Assembly: GCA_035447945.1 (NCBI GenBank)
Contig: DAOTHZ010000005.1
Span: 1 to 52,003 of the forward strand
Length of the DNA: 52,003 nt
Direction of reading: 5' to 3'
DNA from: Syntrophomonas_B sp035447945
GTDB lineage: Bacteria; Bacillota; Syntrophomonadia; Syntrophomonadales; Syntrophomonadaceae
This document shows positions 1 to 8,159 of the stretch, piece after piece. The notes beneath the pieces are model-generated. The model was not told the DNA's origin and did not search any database. It saw only the letters and a list, made by a program, of their open reading frames with translations. Made by a program: the position numbers and the translations under genes. Each line of letters begins with the position of its first letter. Position 1 is the stretch's first letter.

Positions 1-170
1 ATTTTTGGCATCATGATATCCATGATCACCAAATGGATAGGGTTCTCTTCCAGTAGCGGTAAAGCCTCCAGACCATTGGTGGCTTTAAACACGGTATAAC
101 CTTCGTTTTTCAGATAGATGCCGATGGCATCCAGGATCTCTTTGTCATCGTCGCATACGAGGATATTCAT
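1..170 (-). CDS. OmpR-type response regulator, N-terminal part (cut by window edge)
   Basis: The minus strand opens with ATG at 170 and reads MNILVCDDDKEILDAIGIYL, then continues to VIMDIMMPK at the edge. This is the start of a receiver domain: the acidic cluster (DDD) after the first beta strand and the phosphoacceptor Asp in the MDIMMP motif are both present. The short spacing and MNILVCDDD start are typical of OmpR/VanR-like regulators, but the DNA-binding domain is outside the window, so the subfamily is inferred. AGGAGTG precedes the start. A TTAAGA direct repeat about 105 bp upstream (276-298) may be its own binding site. A partner kinase would lie beyond the left edge. Confidence 0.88.
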   Translation of the reverse strand, partial: MNILVCDDDKEILDAIGIYLKNEGYTVFKATNGLEALPLLEENPIHLVIMDIMMPK

Positions 171-275
171 GAAGTATCACTCCTGTTTTGGTTATTATCC
201 AATGAAACATCACACCTTTTATCATCCAACTTTACTGTTATGATAGCAATCAATTCTTACGAAACCAGCGCGAAA

Positions 276-298
276 AATCTTAAGAACTTCTTAAGATT
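276..298. promoter_or_regulatory. Perfect 11-bp inverted repeat containing TTAAGA direct repeats
   Basis: AATCTTAAGAA, one central base, then TTCTTAAGATT. The same stretch contains two TTAAGA hexamers whose starts are 11 bp apart, the spacing OmpR-family regulators commonly use. It lies 106-128 bp upstream of the response regulator at 1-170 and downstream of the sigma-54 activator. An autoregulatory site is the likely role; it has no T-tract, so it is not a standard terminator. Confidence 0.45.
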
Positions 299-485
299 GC
301 CCAAAGTTCTGCGGAAACAATCAATCATTGCCCGGGCCATTCAGCTGCTCACAAAGCTTGTGGGAGCTTGCCTGAAACGGGTTGAGTCTGATAAATATGG
401 GTGTGATGAGGAGAGATTTGGGGCCGGGAGAGCATGCGAAGGCTCATGGAAAGGAAAAAGGCCAGGAAGCTGGATATCGTCCTGG

Positions 486-2501
486 CTATACCAATCCATA
501 TTTATGCAGATGACGGTACAGGGTCTGGCGGGAGATCCCTAGTTCCTGGGCGGTTTTCTTTTTATTAAACTTGTTCTTGCGCAGCAGTTCCTCCAGTAGC
601 TGGAGTTCCTCGGTTGCTGTGAAATCCGGGACTAATACATCACTGAGAGCTTTTGGCAGGTGATCAGCTTCCAAACCCATATAATTGACAATAAAATCAT
701 TGTCGATTTCCGGCCCGGGGGCTAGTTGAACGCATCCTTCCAAAACATTCTGCAATTCCCGGATGTTTCCCGGCCAGTCATAGCTGACCAGCGTTTGCAA
801 GGCCAGGGGACTGATTCGATATAATTCCTTGCCGTATCTTTTGCAGATCAGTTTTAGAAAGTGACTGACCAGCGGGGCGATATCATCACGTCTGTCCCGC
901 AGTGATGGAATATTCAGCTTGATTACACCCAACCGGTAATAAAGATCCTTGCGGAAGCGATTGCGGGCAATCTCGTCTTCCAGATTTTTATTGGTTGCTG
1001 CCATGATCCTCACATTTACCGGTATGACTTGATTGCCGCCCAAACGCATAACGCTTTTTTCCTCCAGCACCCGCAGTAAGGTGGACTGCAAATCCAGCGG
1101 CATATCCGCGATTTCATCCAAGAACAAGGTCCCCTGATTGGCCAGCTCAAATTTGCCGACATTGCCGCCTTTTTTGGCTCCCGTAAAGGCCCATTCCTCA
1201 TAGCCGAACAATTCGCTGGCAATCAGTTCCCGCGGCAGGGCCGCACAGTTGATCGCGACAAAAGGATTGTTTTGCCGGGGACTTTCATTGTGCATCGCCT
1301 GGGCGATAATATCTTTGCCGGTGCCGCTTTCGCCCATCAGCAGAACGTTGGAGTTGGACTGGGCAGTGGTACGGGCGATTTTGATAATATCCCGGAACTT
1401 GGGGTTGCTGCCGATTACATCGTCAAAGGTCATTTGTGCACCACGACCGATCCATTTGCCGACGATGTTGTTAATCCGCTCACTTTCCCGCAGGATTATA
1501 ACCGAACCGGTATCGCCCAGAATGGAACCATGCAGCGGGGTACAGGTAATATGACAGCGGATTTGATTGTTGCCATTGTACAGGATCACCAGATCATCGG
1601 TTACCATTCTGCCCTGATTGACAATATTGATAAAGAATTGATTTTCCGGATTTTGACCGAAAAGATCGTGTATGTTTGCACCGACCATATTGGCAGTGCC
1701 AAAACCAAGAATTTTGGAACACTTGTTGTTCATGTAGGTAATCAAACCATTTAAATCAACCACCATGACGCCATCCGACATGGAATCAGTGATGACCTGT
1801 TGATACTTGGAGATGCGATTCAGGGCCATCTTCGACTGGATATGGTCAGCCGCGGCGACTGCCATGCCCAGCGTATGATAACTGACGCGCTGGTAAGGAG
1901 CCACCATGCCGATACAGCCGATCACCTTGCCATTGTCAACGATGGGGGCAAAAGACGAAGCTGCGGTGATGGCGTACAAACAAAAGTGTTCGTAGGAATA
2001 AACGGAAATCGGTTTGACCAGAGACAGACAGATGGAAGCACTGTTGGTTCCGGCAATTTCTTCGGTCCAGACCGTACCCTCTATTAAATTGGTGCGCTTG
2101 GACCATTCCAGGGTTTCCTTGTCTCCGTAGTTTAATAAATTAATGCCGTTGGCATCATTTAGTGCGACTAAAAACCCGGTTCCTTTCACAAACTCAGAAA
2201 GACGTTCCATAACCGGGATGGCAATTTCCATTAAATATTCCGAATTGGTTTTGGCCCGGCTGAATTCTGCATCAGAACAGACATGGACAATTTCCCGCAA
2301 GTTGCGGTCCACCTTGTATTGATAACTGCGTTCCCAGGAATCATAAATCTCCGGGCGCAAGCCGGTCCGCAACGCTGGATCGTTATGAAGGTTCTGCCAT
2401 AGCTTTTTTACTTCTTTCCAGGGCACATTGCTCTTGTTTTCCGGATGCAGATAATCGATGAACTCAGTCGCTATTTCTTTGCTTTTGGGGTTGACTGACA
2501 T
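486..2501 (-). CDS. Sigma-54-dependent activator (GAF-like / PAS / AAA+ / Fis HTH)
   Basis: A 671-residue enhancer-binding protein. The N-terminal ~230 residues resemble the GAF-like sensor of AcoR-type activators; a PAS domain follows (VMVVDLNGLITYMN), then the AAA+ domain with Walker A GESGTGKD, Walker B (TLFLDEIAD) and the R-finger region, and a C-terminal Fis-type helix-turn-helix (TAQELGISRQTLYRHL). The sigma-54 contact loop, normally GAFTGA, reads WAFTGA here (Trp437 in place of Gly). The start at 2501 is preferred over 2507 because GGAGG is 9 nt upstream of it rather than 3. It is divergent from the acyl-CoA synthetase at 2849, which it probably controls together with the genes after it. 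The inducing ligand cannot be read from the sequence. Confidence 0.9.
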   Translation of the reverse strand: MSVNPKSKEIATEFIDYLHPENKSNVPWKEVKKLWQNLHNDPALRTGLRPEIYDSWERSYQYKVDRNLREIVHVCSDAEFSRAKTNSEYLMEIAIPVMERLSEFVKGTGFLVALNDANGINLLNYGDKETLEWSKRTNLIEGTVWTEEIAGTNSASICLSLVKPISVYSYEHFCLYAITAASSFAPIVDNGKVIGCIGMVAPYQRVSYHTLGMAVAAADHIQSKMALNRISKYQQVITDSMSDGVMVVDLNGLITYMNNKCSKILGFGTANMVGANIHDLFGQNPENQFFINIVNQGRMVTDDLVILYNGNNQIRCHITCTPLHGSILGDTGSVIILRESERINNIVGKWIGRGAQMTFDDVIGSNPKFRDIIKIARTTAQSNSNVLLMGESGTGKDIIAQAMHNESPRQNNPFVAINCAALPRELIASELFGYEEWAFTGAKKGGNVGKFELANQGTLFLDEIADMPLDLQSTLLRVLEEKSVMRLGGNQVIPVNVRIMAATNKNLEDEIARNRFRKDLYYRLGVIKLNIPSLRDRRDDIAPLVSHFLKLICKRYGKELYRISPLALQTLVSYDWPGNIRELQNVLEGCVQLAPGPEIDNDFIVNYMGLEADHLPKALSDVLVPDFTATEELQLLEELLRKNKFNKKKTAQELGISRQTLYRHLHKYGLV

Positions 2502-2567
2502 AGGCATTAACCTCCATTGCTGTCGGTGAAGAAAAGAGTTTACTCTGCTTCAGTATAACATGGAATA

Positions 2568-2645
2568 TTACATAGTGTAACAAGGGGCTTTATCTTAGCC
2601 GGGCGGCATGATAATTCCACCGCGAAGGGGGTGCTTTTGTTACAC
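2568..2645. promoter_or_regulatory. Candidate activator-binding repeats (TTACA/TGTAA sites)
   Basis: TTACA-TAG-TGTAA forms an inverted repeat at 2568-2580. GTGTAACAA (2575-2583) recurs as its exact reverse complement TTGTTACAC at 2637-2645. These sites lie in the 347-bp divergent region between the sigma-54 activator and the acyl-CoA synthetase, about 200-280 bp upstream of the synthetase, a usual location for an upstream activating sequence. No convincing -24/-12 element was found here, so the link to the activator is inference. Confidence 0.35.
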
Positions 2646-2788
2646 GTTGTCCCGCTCTGCTTCTGTATCTTATGTTTTTTTGATAATCGAGGCAGAGAGC
2701 ATGATCTGCTGCGACAAGGGGATGCCGACAGAAACATACACGAATCGAAAAAATTCCCCGCAAAATCATATAAAAGTAATGAATAAGC

Positions 2789-2797
2789 TGGTATAAT
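2789..2797 (+). promoter_or_regulatory. Extended -10 promoter upstream of acyl-CoA synthetase
   Basis: TGG-TATAAT is an extended -10 element about 50 bp before the synthetase ribosome site. No good -35 hexamer is present 17 bp upstream, which suits an extended -10 or an activated promoter. The rest of the region is AT-rich with no further gene. Confidence 0.45.
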
Positions 2798-2848
2798 AAA
2801 AATTAATTAGTATTAAGATATTTGGCATGCGAAATTATGTAAAAGGAG

Positions 2849-4780
2849 TTGAGTACCATATTTCAGCATTTACCGAAAAGTACAATGAGCCAGGGGTTTT
2901 ATCACACAGCCAGCCACTTGCCGGACAACGTAGCCCAAATGTTTAATGCCGATCTCTACAATGGTGACAATAACGGTCAGTTTACCTGGAAAGAAATGCA
3001 GCATCGTGTGGAAGGCATCGCGGGTGGACTTTTAAGCATGGGTCTGGAAAAACAACAGCGTGTGGCCATGATGTCGACCAACAGTCCCTACTGGACCCAA
3101 GCAGACGTAGCCACGATTTGTTGCGGCGGGGTATTGGTAACCATATTCCCCACTCTTTCGTTAAACGAGGTCAAATACATCGTCAATGACTCAGAGTCGC
3201 GTTTTTTCTACGCCGGCAGCAAACAAATCCTGGAGAAAGTACTGAGCGGTTGGGACGAAATGCCCAGTCTGGAAAAGGTAATTCTTCTGGATATGGATTA
3301 TCGTTCCAGTGATTCCCGAATCATTGGTCTGGGAGAGCTCATTGAAAGCGGCAGTCAATACATGAAATCGCATTATCAGGAGTATGAACAAATCTGGAAA
3401 AGCCTTGATTTGAGTGATTGGGCGACAATCCTTTATACTTCAGGGACTACTGGTGCCGGCAAAGGGGTTATCCTGACCCACAACAGCCTCAGTGAGAGAG
3501 TGGACGGCACCCACAAATATTTTGTACAGGCGGGTCATCCCCTTGATGAGCGGGATCTGGTCCTGTCATTCCTGCCTTTATCCCACATTTTTGACCGCAT
3601 GTGTTCACAATGGCTGGCTATATACCGCGGGGCAACGGTTGCTTATGCGGACAGTGCTGCCACGTTGATGAACGATTTACAGAAATACAACCCCACCTGG
3701 TTTTCTTGTGTCCCTCGTTTGTATGAAAAAATTTATGCGCAGTTTAACCAGATGATGGCGGCCAGCGCAGCCAAGAAAAAAATGTTCGACTGGGCCTACC
3801 GGGTGGGCGAAGAAGCGCTGACTTACCGCAGAGATGAATACGGACGCTACAACATGCGCCAGGATTATAATCTGGAAGCCAGACTGCCGTCGGGACTGCG
3901 CATGAAGTACAAAGTGGCTGATAAATTGTTTGCCAAGGTAAGAGGGCTGTTTGGCAGCCGTTTTCGCTTTTCCTTCTCGGCCAGTGCGGGGATCGATCCC
4001 AAACTGCTGACGTTTTTCTATGTGATGGGGATTCCGGTACTGGAAGGGTACGGCTCTACCGAGACCTGCAGTGCCACCAATTACAATCCCATGTATGCTG
4101 CCAAACCGGGCAGTGTTGGTCCGGAGGCCAACGGTTCCAACTGCCGTCTGGCAGAAGACGGGGAGTTGGAAGTCAGAGGCGGATTGTTTATCGGCTATCT
4201 GAACAAACCAGAGGAAGATGCCGCTGCTTTCACCGAGGACAGGTGGTTCCGGACGGGTGACCTGGCGACCATGGATGATGACGGTTATTACCGGATCGTC
4301 GATCGTAAAAAGGCCATCATTTGTCTGGCCACCGGGAAAAACGTTGCGCCTTATAAATTGGAATCAAAATTTACCACCAGTCTGGTGGTTGAGCAGATTT
4401 TCGTGCTGGGGGATGAAAGAAATGTTATTAGCGCTTTAATCGTTCCCAGTTTTGCTTATTTTATAGATTTTTATGAAAAGCAAAACATCACCTATGATCG
4501 CAGCCAGCTGATTTATACCGAAATGCAGGGTGCCCAGGTTTGTATTGGCGCAGGCCGGGATTTCATTGAGCAGCCCATCCTGAAGGATATGATCGCGGAA
4601 AATGTCAGACAGGTCAACGAAACCCTGGAAGGCTTTGAACAGATCAAACAGTACACGATTATCAACCACAACTTTACGGAAGAAAACGGCGAGATGACCC
4701 CTACCTTGAAACTGAAAAAGAAGGCTATTCTTGAACACTACAGTGAGATGATCGAGGCAATGTACCAGCGGGAATACTAA
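2849..4780 (+). CDS. Long-chain acyl-CoA synthetase (AMP-forming, ANL superfamily)
   Basis: A 643-residue ANL ligase that would activate a carboxylic acid as acyl-AMP and then acyl-CoA. The AMP-binding signature is ILYTSGTTGAGKGV (the usual Pro before the Lys is Gly), followed by YGSTET, the hinge motif with RTGDLATMDDDGYYRIVDRKK and the C-terminal GKNVAP, in the order and length of the long-chain synthetases. Translation start is uncertain: AAAAGGAG (2841-2848) directly abuts the TTG at 2849, leaving no spacer, and the next in-frame ATG (2885) is too far away. It ends with a terminator before the aminotransferase-reductase fusion, which has its own promoter, but the shared strand and acyl chemistry suggest a common pathway. 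Confidence 0.88.
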   Translation: MSTIFQHLPKSTMSQGFYHTASHLPDNVAQMFNADLYNGDNNGQFTWKEMQHRVEGIAGGLLSMGLEKQQRVAMMSTNSPYWTQADVATICCGGVLVTIFPTLSLNEVKYIVNDSESRFFYAGSKQILEKVLSGWDEMPSLEKVILLDMDYRSSDSRIIGLGELIESGSQYMKSHYQEYEQIWKSLDLSDWATILYTSGTTGAGKGVILTHNSLSERVDGTHKYFVQAGHPLDERDLVLSFLPLSHIFDRMCSQWLAIYRGATVAYADSAATLMNDLQKYNPTWFSCVPRLYEKIYAQFNQMMAASAAKKKMFDWAYRVGEEALTYRRDEYGRYNMRQDYNLEARLPSGLRMKYKVADKLFAKVRGLFGSRFRFSFSASAGIDPKLLTFFYVMGIPVLEGYGSTETCSATNYNPMYAAKPGSVGPEANGSNCRLAEDGELEVRGGLFIGYLNKPEEDAAAFTEDRWFRTGDLATMDDDGYYRIVDRKKAIICLATGKNVAPYKLESKFTTSLVVEQIFVLGDERNVISALIVPSFAYFIDFYEKQNITYDRSQLIYTEMQGAQVCIGAGRDFIEQPILKDMIAENVRQVNETLEGFEQIKQYTIINHNFTEENGEMTPTLKLKKKAILEHYSEMIEAMYQREY

Positions 4781-4810
4781 TTGCGTTTAAAAAAAGAATC
4801 ATAAATCATC

Positions 4811-4848
4811 ATCCCGTGTCGTAATTTGGGCGATACGGGATTTTTTTT
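4811..4848 (+). terminator. Rho-independent terminator after acyl-CoA synthetase
   Basis: ATCCCGTGTCG pairs with CGATACGGGAT (one G-U pair) around a 9-nt loop and runs into eight Ts. Confidence 0.9.
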
Positions 4849-4892
4849 GTGAGCAGTGCAAGAAGCGTGCGGATATATTGGTTAATAAAAAT

Positions 4893-4920
4893 TTGACAAT
4901 GCCGGAGAGTTCTTTAAAAT
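4893..4920 (+). promoter_or_regulatory. Sigma-A promoter for the aminotransferase-reductase fusion
   Basis: TTGACA (4893-4898), 16-bp spacer, TAAAAT (4915-4920), about 58 bp upstream of the ATG. Confidence 0.75.
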
Positions 4921-4938
4921 GAATGTATCCTGGCAAGA

Positions 4939-4954
4939 TGCACAAGTATGTGCA
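4939..4954. promoter_or_regulatory. Inverted repeat TGCACA-agta-TGTGCA, possible operator
   Basis: A perfect 6-bp dyad in the 5' leader, between the sigma-A promoter (4893-4920) and the ribosome site (4966-4971) of the fusion gene. A repressor bound here would block early transcription. The binder is unknown. Confidence 0.3.
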
Positions 4955-4977
4955 CAATCATCATGAGGAGGAAGTTC

Positions 4978-7653
4978 ATGTCCAATTTTCGCAGGGATCT
5001 GTTAAATCCCGATCTCAAAGATATCCTGGAAACCTTTCAGCTCGATAAGGACTACGTGCATGGAGAGGGGACCACACTAACAGATTCTGACGGCAATCAG
5101 TACCTTGATTTTATTGCCCAGTACGGTGCCGTACCGTTTGGCTATAATCCGTCCTTTGTCTGGGAAGCCCTGGAGCGTGTCAGAAAACGGGCCCTGCCCA
5201 GTCTGGTCCAGCCTTCTCTGCCGGGTGAGGCACTGCGCCTGGCCAATCTGCTGGCAGAGTGTTCCCCGGGCGATCTGTGTTATTGCACGTTTTGTCAAAG
5301 TGGGACCGAGGCGGTGGAAGCCGCCATCAAACTCGCCCGAGCTGCCACCGGCAAAGAAATGATTATTTCCACCGGCAACAGTTTTCATGGCAAGACCCTG
5401 GGAGCCCTGTCGGCGACTGGCAAGGATTCCTATCAAACCCCTTTCCGGGCACCGGCACCGGGTTTTGTCAGGATTCCGTATAATGACATTGCTGCTTTGG
5501 AACAGGCACTGAACGATTATGCCGGGAACGTGGCCGCTTTTATCGTTGAACCGGTGCAGGGGGAAGGCGGAATTGTGGTGGCGGCACCCGGTTATCTGCA
5601 AACCACACAGCAGCTCTGTAACACCCATGGGGTGGTTTTTATCGTCGATGAGGTCCAGACGGGTCTGGGCAGAACTGGCCGGCTTTTTGCCTGTGAACAT
5701 GAACAGGTCGAACCGGATGTGCTGCTGTTGGCCAAAGCGCTGGGGGGCGGCTTGCTGCCGCTCGGAGTCTGTTTGAGCAGCCCTCGGGTCTGGAATGAAG
5801 ATTTTGCCATGCTGCACAGTTCCACCTTTGCCAATAATGGGGTGACGTGTGCAGTGGGTATTGCGGTTTTGGAAAAGCTCCTCCAGGATCAGCAGGCCCT
5901 GGTCAAAGAAGTGCAGCAAAAAGGCGATTATCTGCTGGCCAAAACCCGGGAATTGCAGGAAAAATATCCGCAGGCCGTCAAGGAAGTCAGAGGCCAGGGA
6001 TTGATGGTGGGTCTGGAATTCCATCCCCTGGATAACTGCGGTTCATTTGATCTGGCTTATCTGGCCGATCAGGGCGGCTTTACCGCTTTATTGAGCGGAT
6101 TTCTTCTCAATGTCTACGGAATCCGTCTGGCACCCTTCCTGAACAACTCCATGACCTTGCGCCTGGAACCGACCCTGACCATCACCTGTGAGGAGATCGA
6201 CCGGGTTATCAAGGCGCTGGAAGTGTGCTGCCAAATCATGTCCTGGCGTGATTACAGCAAACTCTACCGCTATTTGCTGGGCGACCGGAGTCCGGTAACC
6301 CATATCATCGACTATCGTTCCCAGACACGGACCATTAAGTCTTCACCATTAAAGCCCGGCGAAGCGGCTGCGCATAAATTTGCCTTTATCATTCATTATC
6401 CGGCGCCGGAGGATGTGATCCTCAACAATCCTTCTTTTGCCTCCATGAGCCGTGATGAATTATATCGCTTTTTAGCGTGGCAGAGCATGACCAAAGACCC
6501 CGGCATTGTTTGTCACATGCCGGCCATCCGTTCAAAGAGCGGAACCATCGTGGAAGGCTGGATGATTGGGGTGCCGTTTGGCGGTCGGGAAATCATGCAA
6601 TTACCCCATGCCCAGACGGTGGATATGATCGCCCGGGCCGTCGACATGGGCAGAGATCTGGGTGCGGAAATCGTCGGCCTGGGGGCCCTGACTTCTGTCG
6701 TGACCAGAGGTGGGCGCTCGGTAACCGGCCGCGATGTGGCCATTACCAGCGGCAACAGTTTTACAACCTTGATGGGCGTGGAGGCACTTTTCCAGGGAGC
6801 AGCGAAGATGCATATTGAGACCATCGCTGCCCGGGGCGGGGTTGTCGGTGCGACCGGTTCCATCGGTCGCGCCTGTGCTTTGATGCTGTCGGAAGAATTG
6901 TCACAGTTGACCTTGTTTGGCAACCCGGACCATCCCGTCAGCAGCAACAATCGTCTGCAATCATTGGCCCGGGAAATTTTCGTTTATGCCAGTCGACGTA
7001 TGCAGCAGGGTGAAATGAATGGCATCAGCCTGTGGCTGGCCCAGATCAGGCAGTTGCTGCTCAATCGTGCGGAGGAGCCAGCGCTCACCTACCTGGCCTG
7101 TTTGGACAAAGAAGATTTTTCCATGACACTGATGGATGAGGTTTGTACTTATCTGGATATTGACCGTCCAATAAGTATCAGCTTGAGTATCCCCAATGAC
7201 TTGCCGGAGTGTGAGCTGGTGATAGCCACCAGCAATTCCCCGGAATATTTGATTTTTGCGGATGATCTGCAGTCGGGCGCGGTGGTTTGTGATGTTGCCC
7301 GTCCATCGGATGTTGCCCCTTGCGTTTATGAGCGTGATGATGTCTTGATCTTGGAAGGCGGATTGGTCCAATATCCGGATCAGATAAGTTTTGGTCCTAA
7401 TCTGGGTTATCGCGACGGCGTCAGTCTGGCCTGTCTGACCGAAACTGTTCTTTTGGCCTTGGAAGGCGAATGCCGTGATTTTAGCATTGGCAACAAACTG
7501 TCTCTGGAAACGGTGCATTTTTTACGAAATATTGCCCGCCAGCACGGCTTTGCTTTGGCAGGATTAAAGATGGGCAATCACGAAATAAATGATGAAGCGA
7601 TTGAAAAGATTTATCATCATTCCCTGCAGCTAAAAAGAGCCGGGAATTTATAA
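4978..7653 (+). CDS. Class III aminotransferase fused to acyl-ACP-reductase-like domain
   Basis: An 891-residue fusion. Residues 1 to ~415 form a class III PLP aminotransferase: SGTEAVEAAIKLAR, the GNSFHGKTLGALS loop, FIVDEVQTGLGRTG, and the PLP lysine (Lys253) in LLLAKALGGG. From ~421 onward the protein resembles cyanobacterial fatty acyl-ACP reductase (AAR): VGLGALTSVVTRGG, a TSGNSFTT motif, a Rossmann loop VVGATGSIG near 622-630, and a tail with CLTETVLLALEG and ARQHGFALAGL. AAR makes aldehydes from acyl thioesters; the aminotransferase could aminate that aldehyde, or the pair could run in reverse. ATG 4978 is chosen because AGGAGG lies 6 nt upstream; an in-frame start at 4948 lacks a ribosome site. 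The following DUF1285-like gene is translationally close (10-bp gap). Confidence 0.85.
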   Translation: MSNFRRDLLNPDLKDILETFQLDKDYVHGEGTTLTDSDGNQYLDFIAQYGAVPFGYNPSFVWEALERVRKRALPSLVQPSLPGEALRLANLLAECSPGDLCYCTFCQSGTEAVEAAIKLARAATGKEMIISTGNSFHGKTLGALSATGKDSYQTPFRAPAPGFVRIPYNDIAALEQALNDYAGNVAAFIVEPVQGEGGIVVAAPGYLQTTQQLCNTHGVVFIVDEVQTGLGRTGRLFACEHEQVEPDVLLLAKALGGGLLPLGVCLSSPRVWNEDFAMLHSSTFANNGVTCAVGIAVLEKLLQDQQALVKEVQQKGDYLLAKTRELQEKYPQAVKEVRGQGLMVGLEFHPLDNCGSFDLAYLADQGGFTALLSGFLLNVYGIRLAPFLNNSMTLRLEPTLTITCEEIDRVIKALEVCCQIMSWRDYSKLYRYLLGDRSPVTHIIDYRSQTRTIKSSPLKPGEAAAHKFAFIIHYPAPEDVILNNPSFASMSRDELYRFLAWQSMTKDPGIVCHMPAIRSKSGTIVEGWMIGVPFGGREIMQLPHAQTVDMIARAVDMGRDLGAEIVGLGALTSVVTRGGRSVTGRDVAITSGNSFTTLMGVEALFQGAAKMHIETIAARGGVVGATGSIGRACALMLSEELSQLTLFGNPDHPVSSNNRLQSLAREIFVYASRRMQQGEMNGISLWLAQIRQLLLNRAEEPALTYLACLDKEDFSMTLMDEVCTYLDIDRPISISLSIPNDLPECELVIATSNSPEYLIFADDLQSGAVVCDVARPSDVAPCVYERDDVLILEGGLVQYPDQISFGPNLGYRDGVSLACLTETVLLALEGECRDFSIGNKLSLETVHFLRNIARQHGFALAGLKMGNHEINDEAIEKIYHHSLQLKRAGNL

Positions 7654-7663
7654 GGAGGTTGCC

Positions 7664-8095
7664 ATGGAATACCAGGAAATAAAGATTACCCGTGAGGGCA
7701 AATGGTTTTTTGGGGAAGCGGAAATGTTCAGACGCAATATTTTGCAGATTCTGGCCAAAAATATCAATCGGGATGACAACGGGTGCTATTTCATCGAAAT
7801 GGGATCCGAACGGAACCCGCTGATCGTTGAAGATGTGCCTTTTTTGGCAGTTGGCATCGTGGAAGAAGACGAGCAGCCAGTCAAACTGGTATTCCACGAT
7901 CTGCAGGAAATGGTTCTGAACCATGAACTCCGTTTGTACATCAAAGAAGATGTTCCCTATATCAGTTATCGTTGGCCGGCTGATACCCGGCTGAGCCGGG
8001 GCGTCTATTGGAAACTCAGTGATTATTTTGATTTTCGGGAAGACGAGGTCTATATTGTTCCGCCTGCTGCCCGCCCGTCATCTATCCCGCAATAA
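7664..8095 (+). CDS. DUF1285-like protein of unknown function
   Basis: A 143-residue soluble protein. The N-terminus (KITREGKWFFGEAEMFRRNILQ), the middle (the NINRDDNGCYFIEMGSE stretch followed by IVEDVPFLAV) and the length match the DUF1285 pattern remembered from proteobacterial members, where W-F-(Y)-x-G-x-P-I-x-R and V-E-D-A-P-F are conserved. No catalytic function is known for the family. AAGGAGG overlaps the stop of the aminotransferase-reductase fusion, so the two are translated from one transcript and probably act in the same pathway. There is no signal peptide or membrane segment. Assignment to DUF1285 rests on motif memory and is moderately sure. Confidence 0.7.
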   Translation: MEYQEIKITREGKWFFGEAEMFRRNILQILAKNINRDDNGCYFIEMGSERNPLIVEDVPFLAVGIVEEDEQPVKLVFHDLQEMVLNHELRLYIKEDVPYISYRWPADTRLSRGVYWKLSDYFDFREDEVYIVPPAARPSSIPQ

Positions 8096-8114
8096 CGTTC
8101 AGAAAAAGAAAAAG

Positions 8115-8148
8115 GGAGGACTGGCTGCAAGCCGGGTCCTCCGTTTTT
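8115..8148 (+). terminator. Terminator after DUF1285-like gene
   Basis: GGAGGAC pairs with GTCCTCC, with an inner GGC/GCC stem, followed by GTTTTTG. It lies between convergent genes. Confidence 0.85.
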
Positions 8149-8159
8149 GTAACCAAACT

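Noticed and set aside
240..542. 100-codon plus-strand frame with ATG
   Set aside because: It overlaps the end of the minus-strand sigma-54 activator, has no ribosome site or recognisable motif, and begins in AT-rich intergenic DNA.
2821..2848. Sigma-54 promoter TTGGCATGCGAAATTATG before the acyl-CoA synthetase
   Set aside because: The -24 half matches but there is no TTGC at -12, and it lies too close to the ribosome site.
5077..6024. 315-codon minus-strand frame inside the aminotransferase
   Set aside because: Antisense shadow of a gene with clear family motifs; no ribosome site and Gln/His/Arg-rich composition typical of shadow frames.
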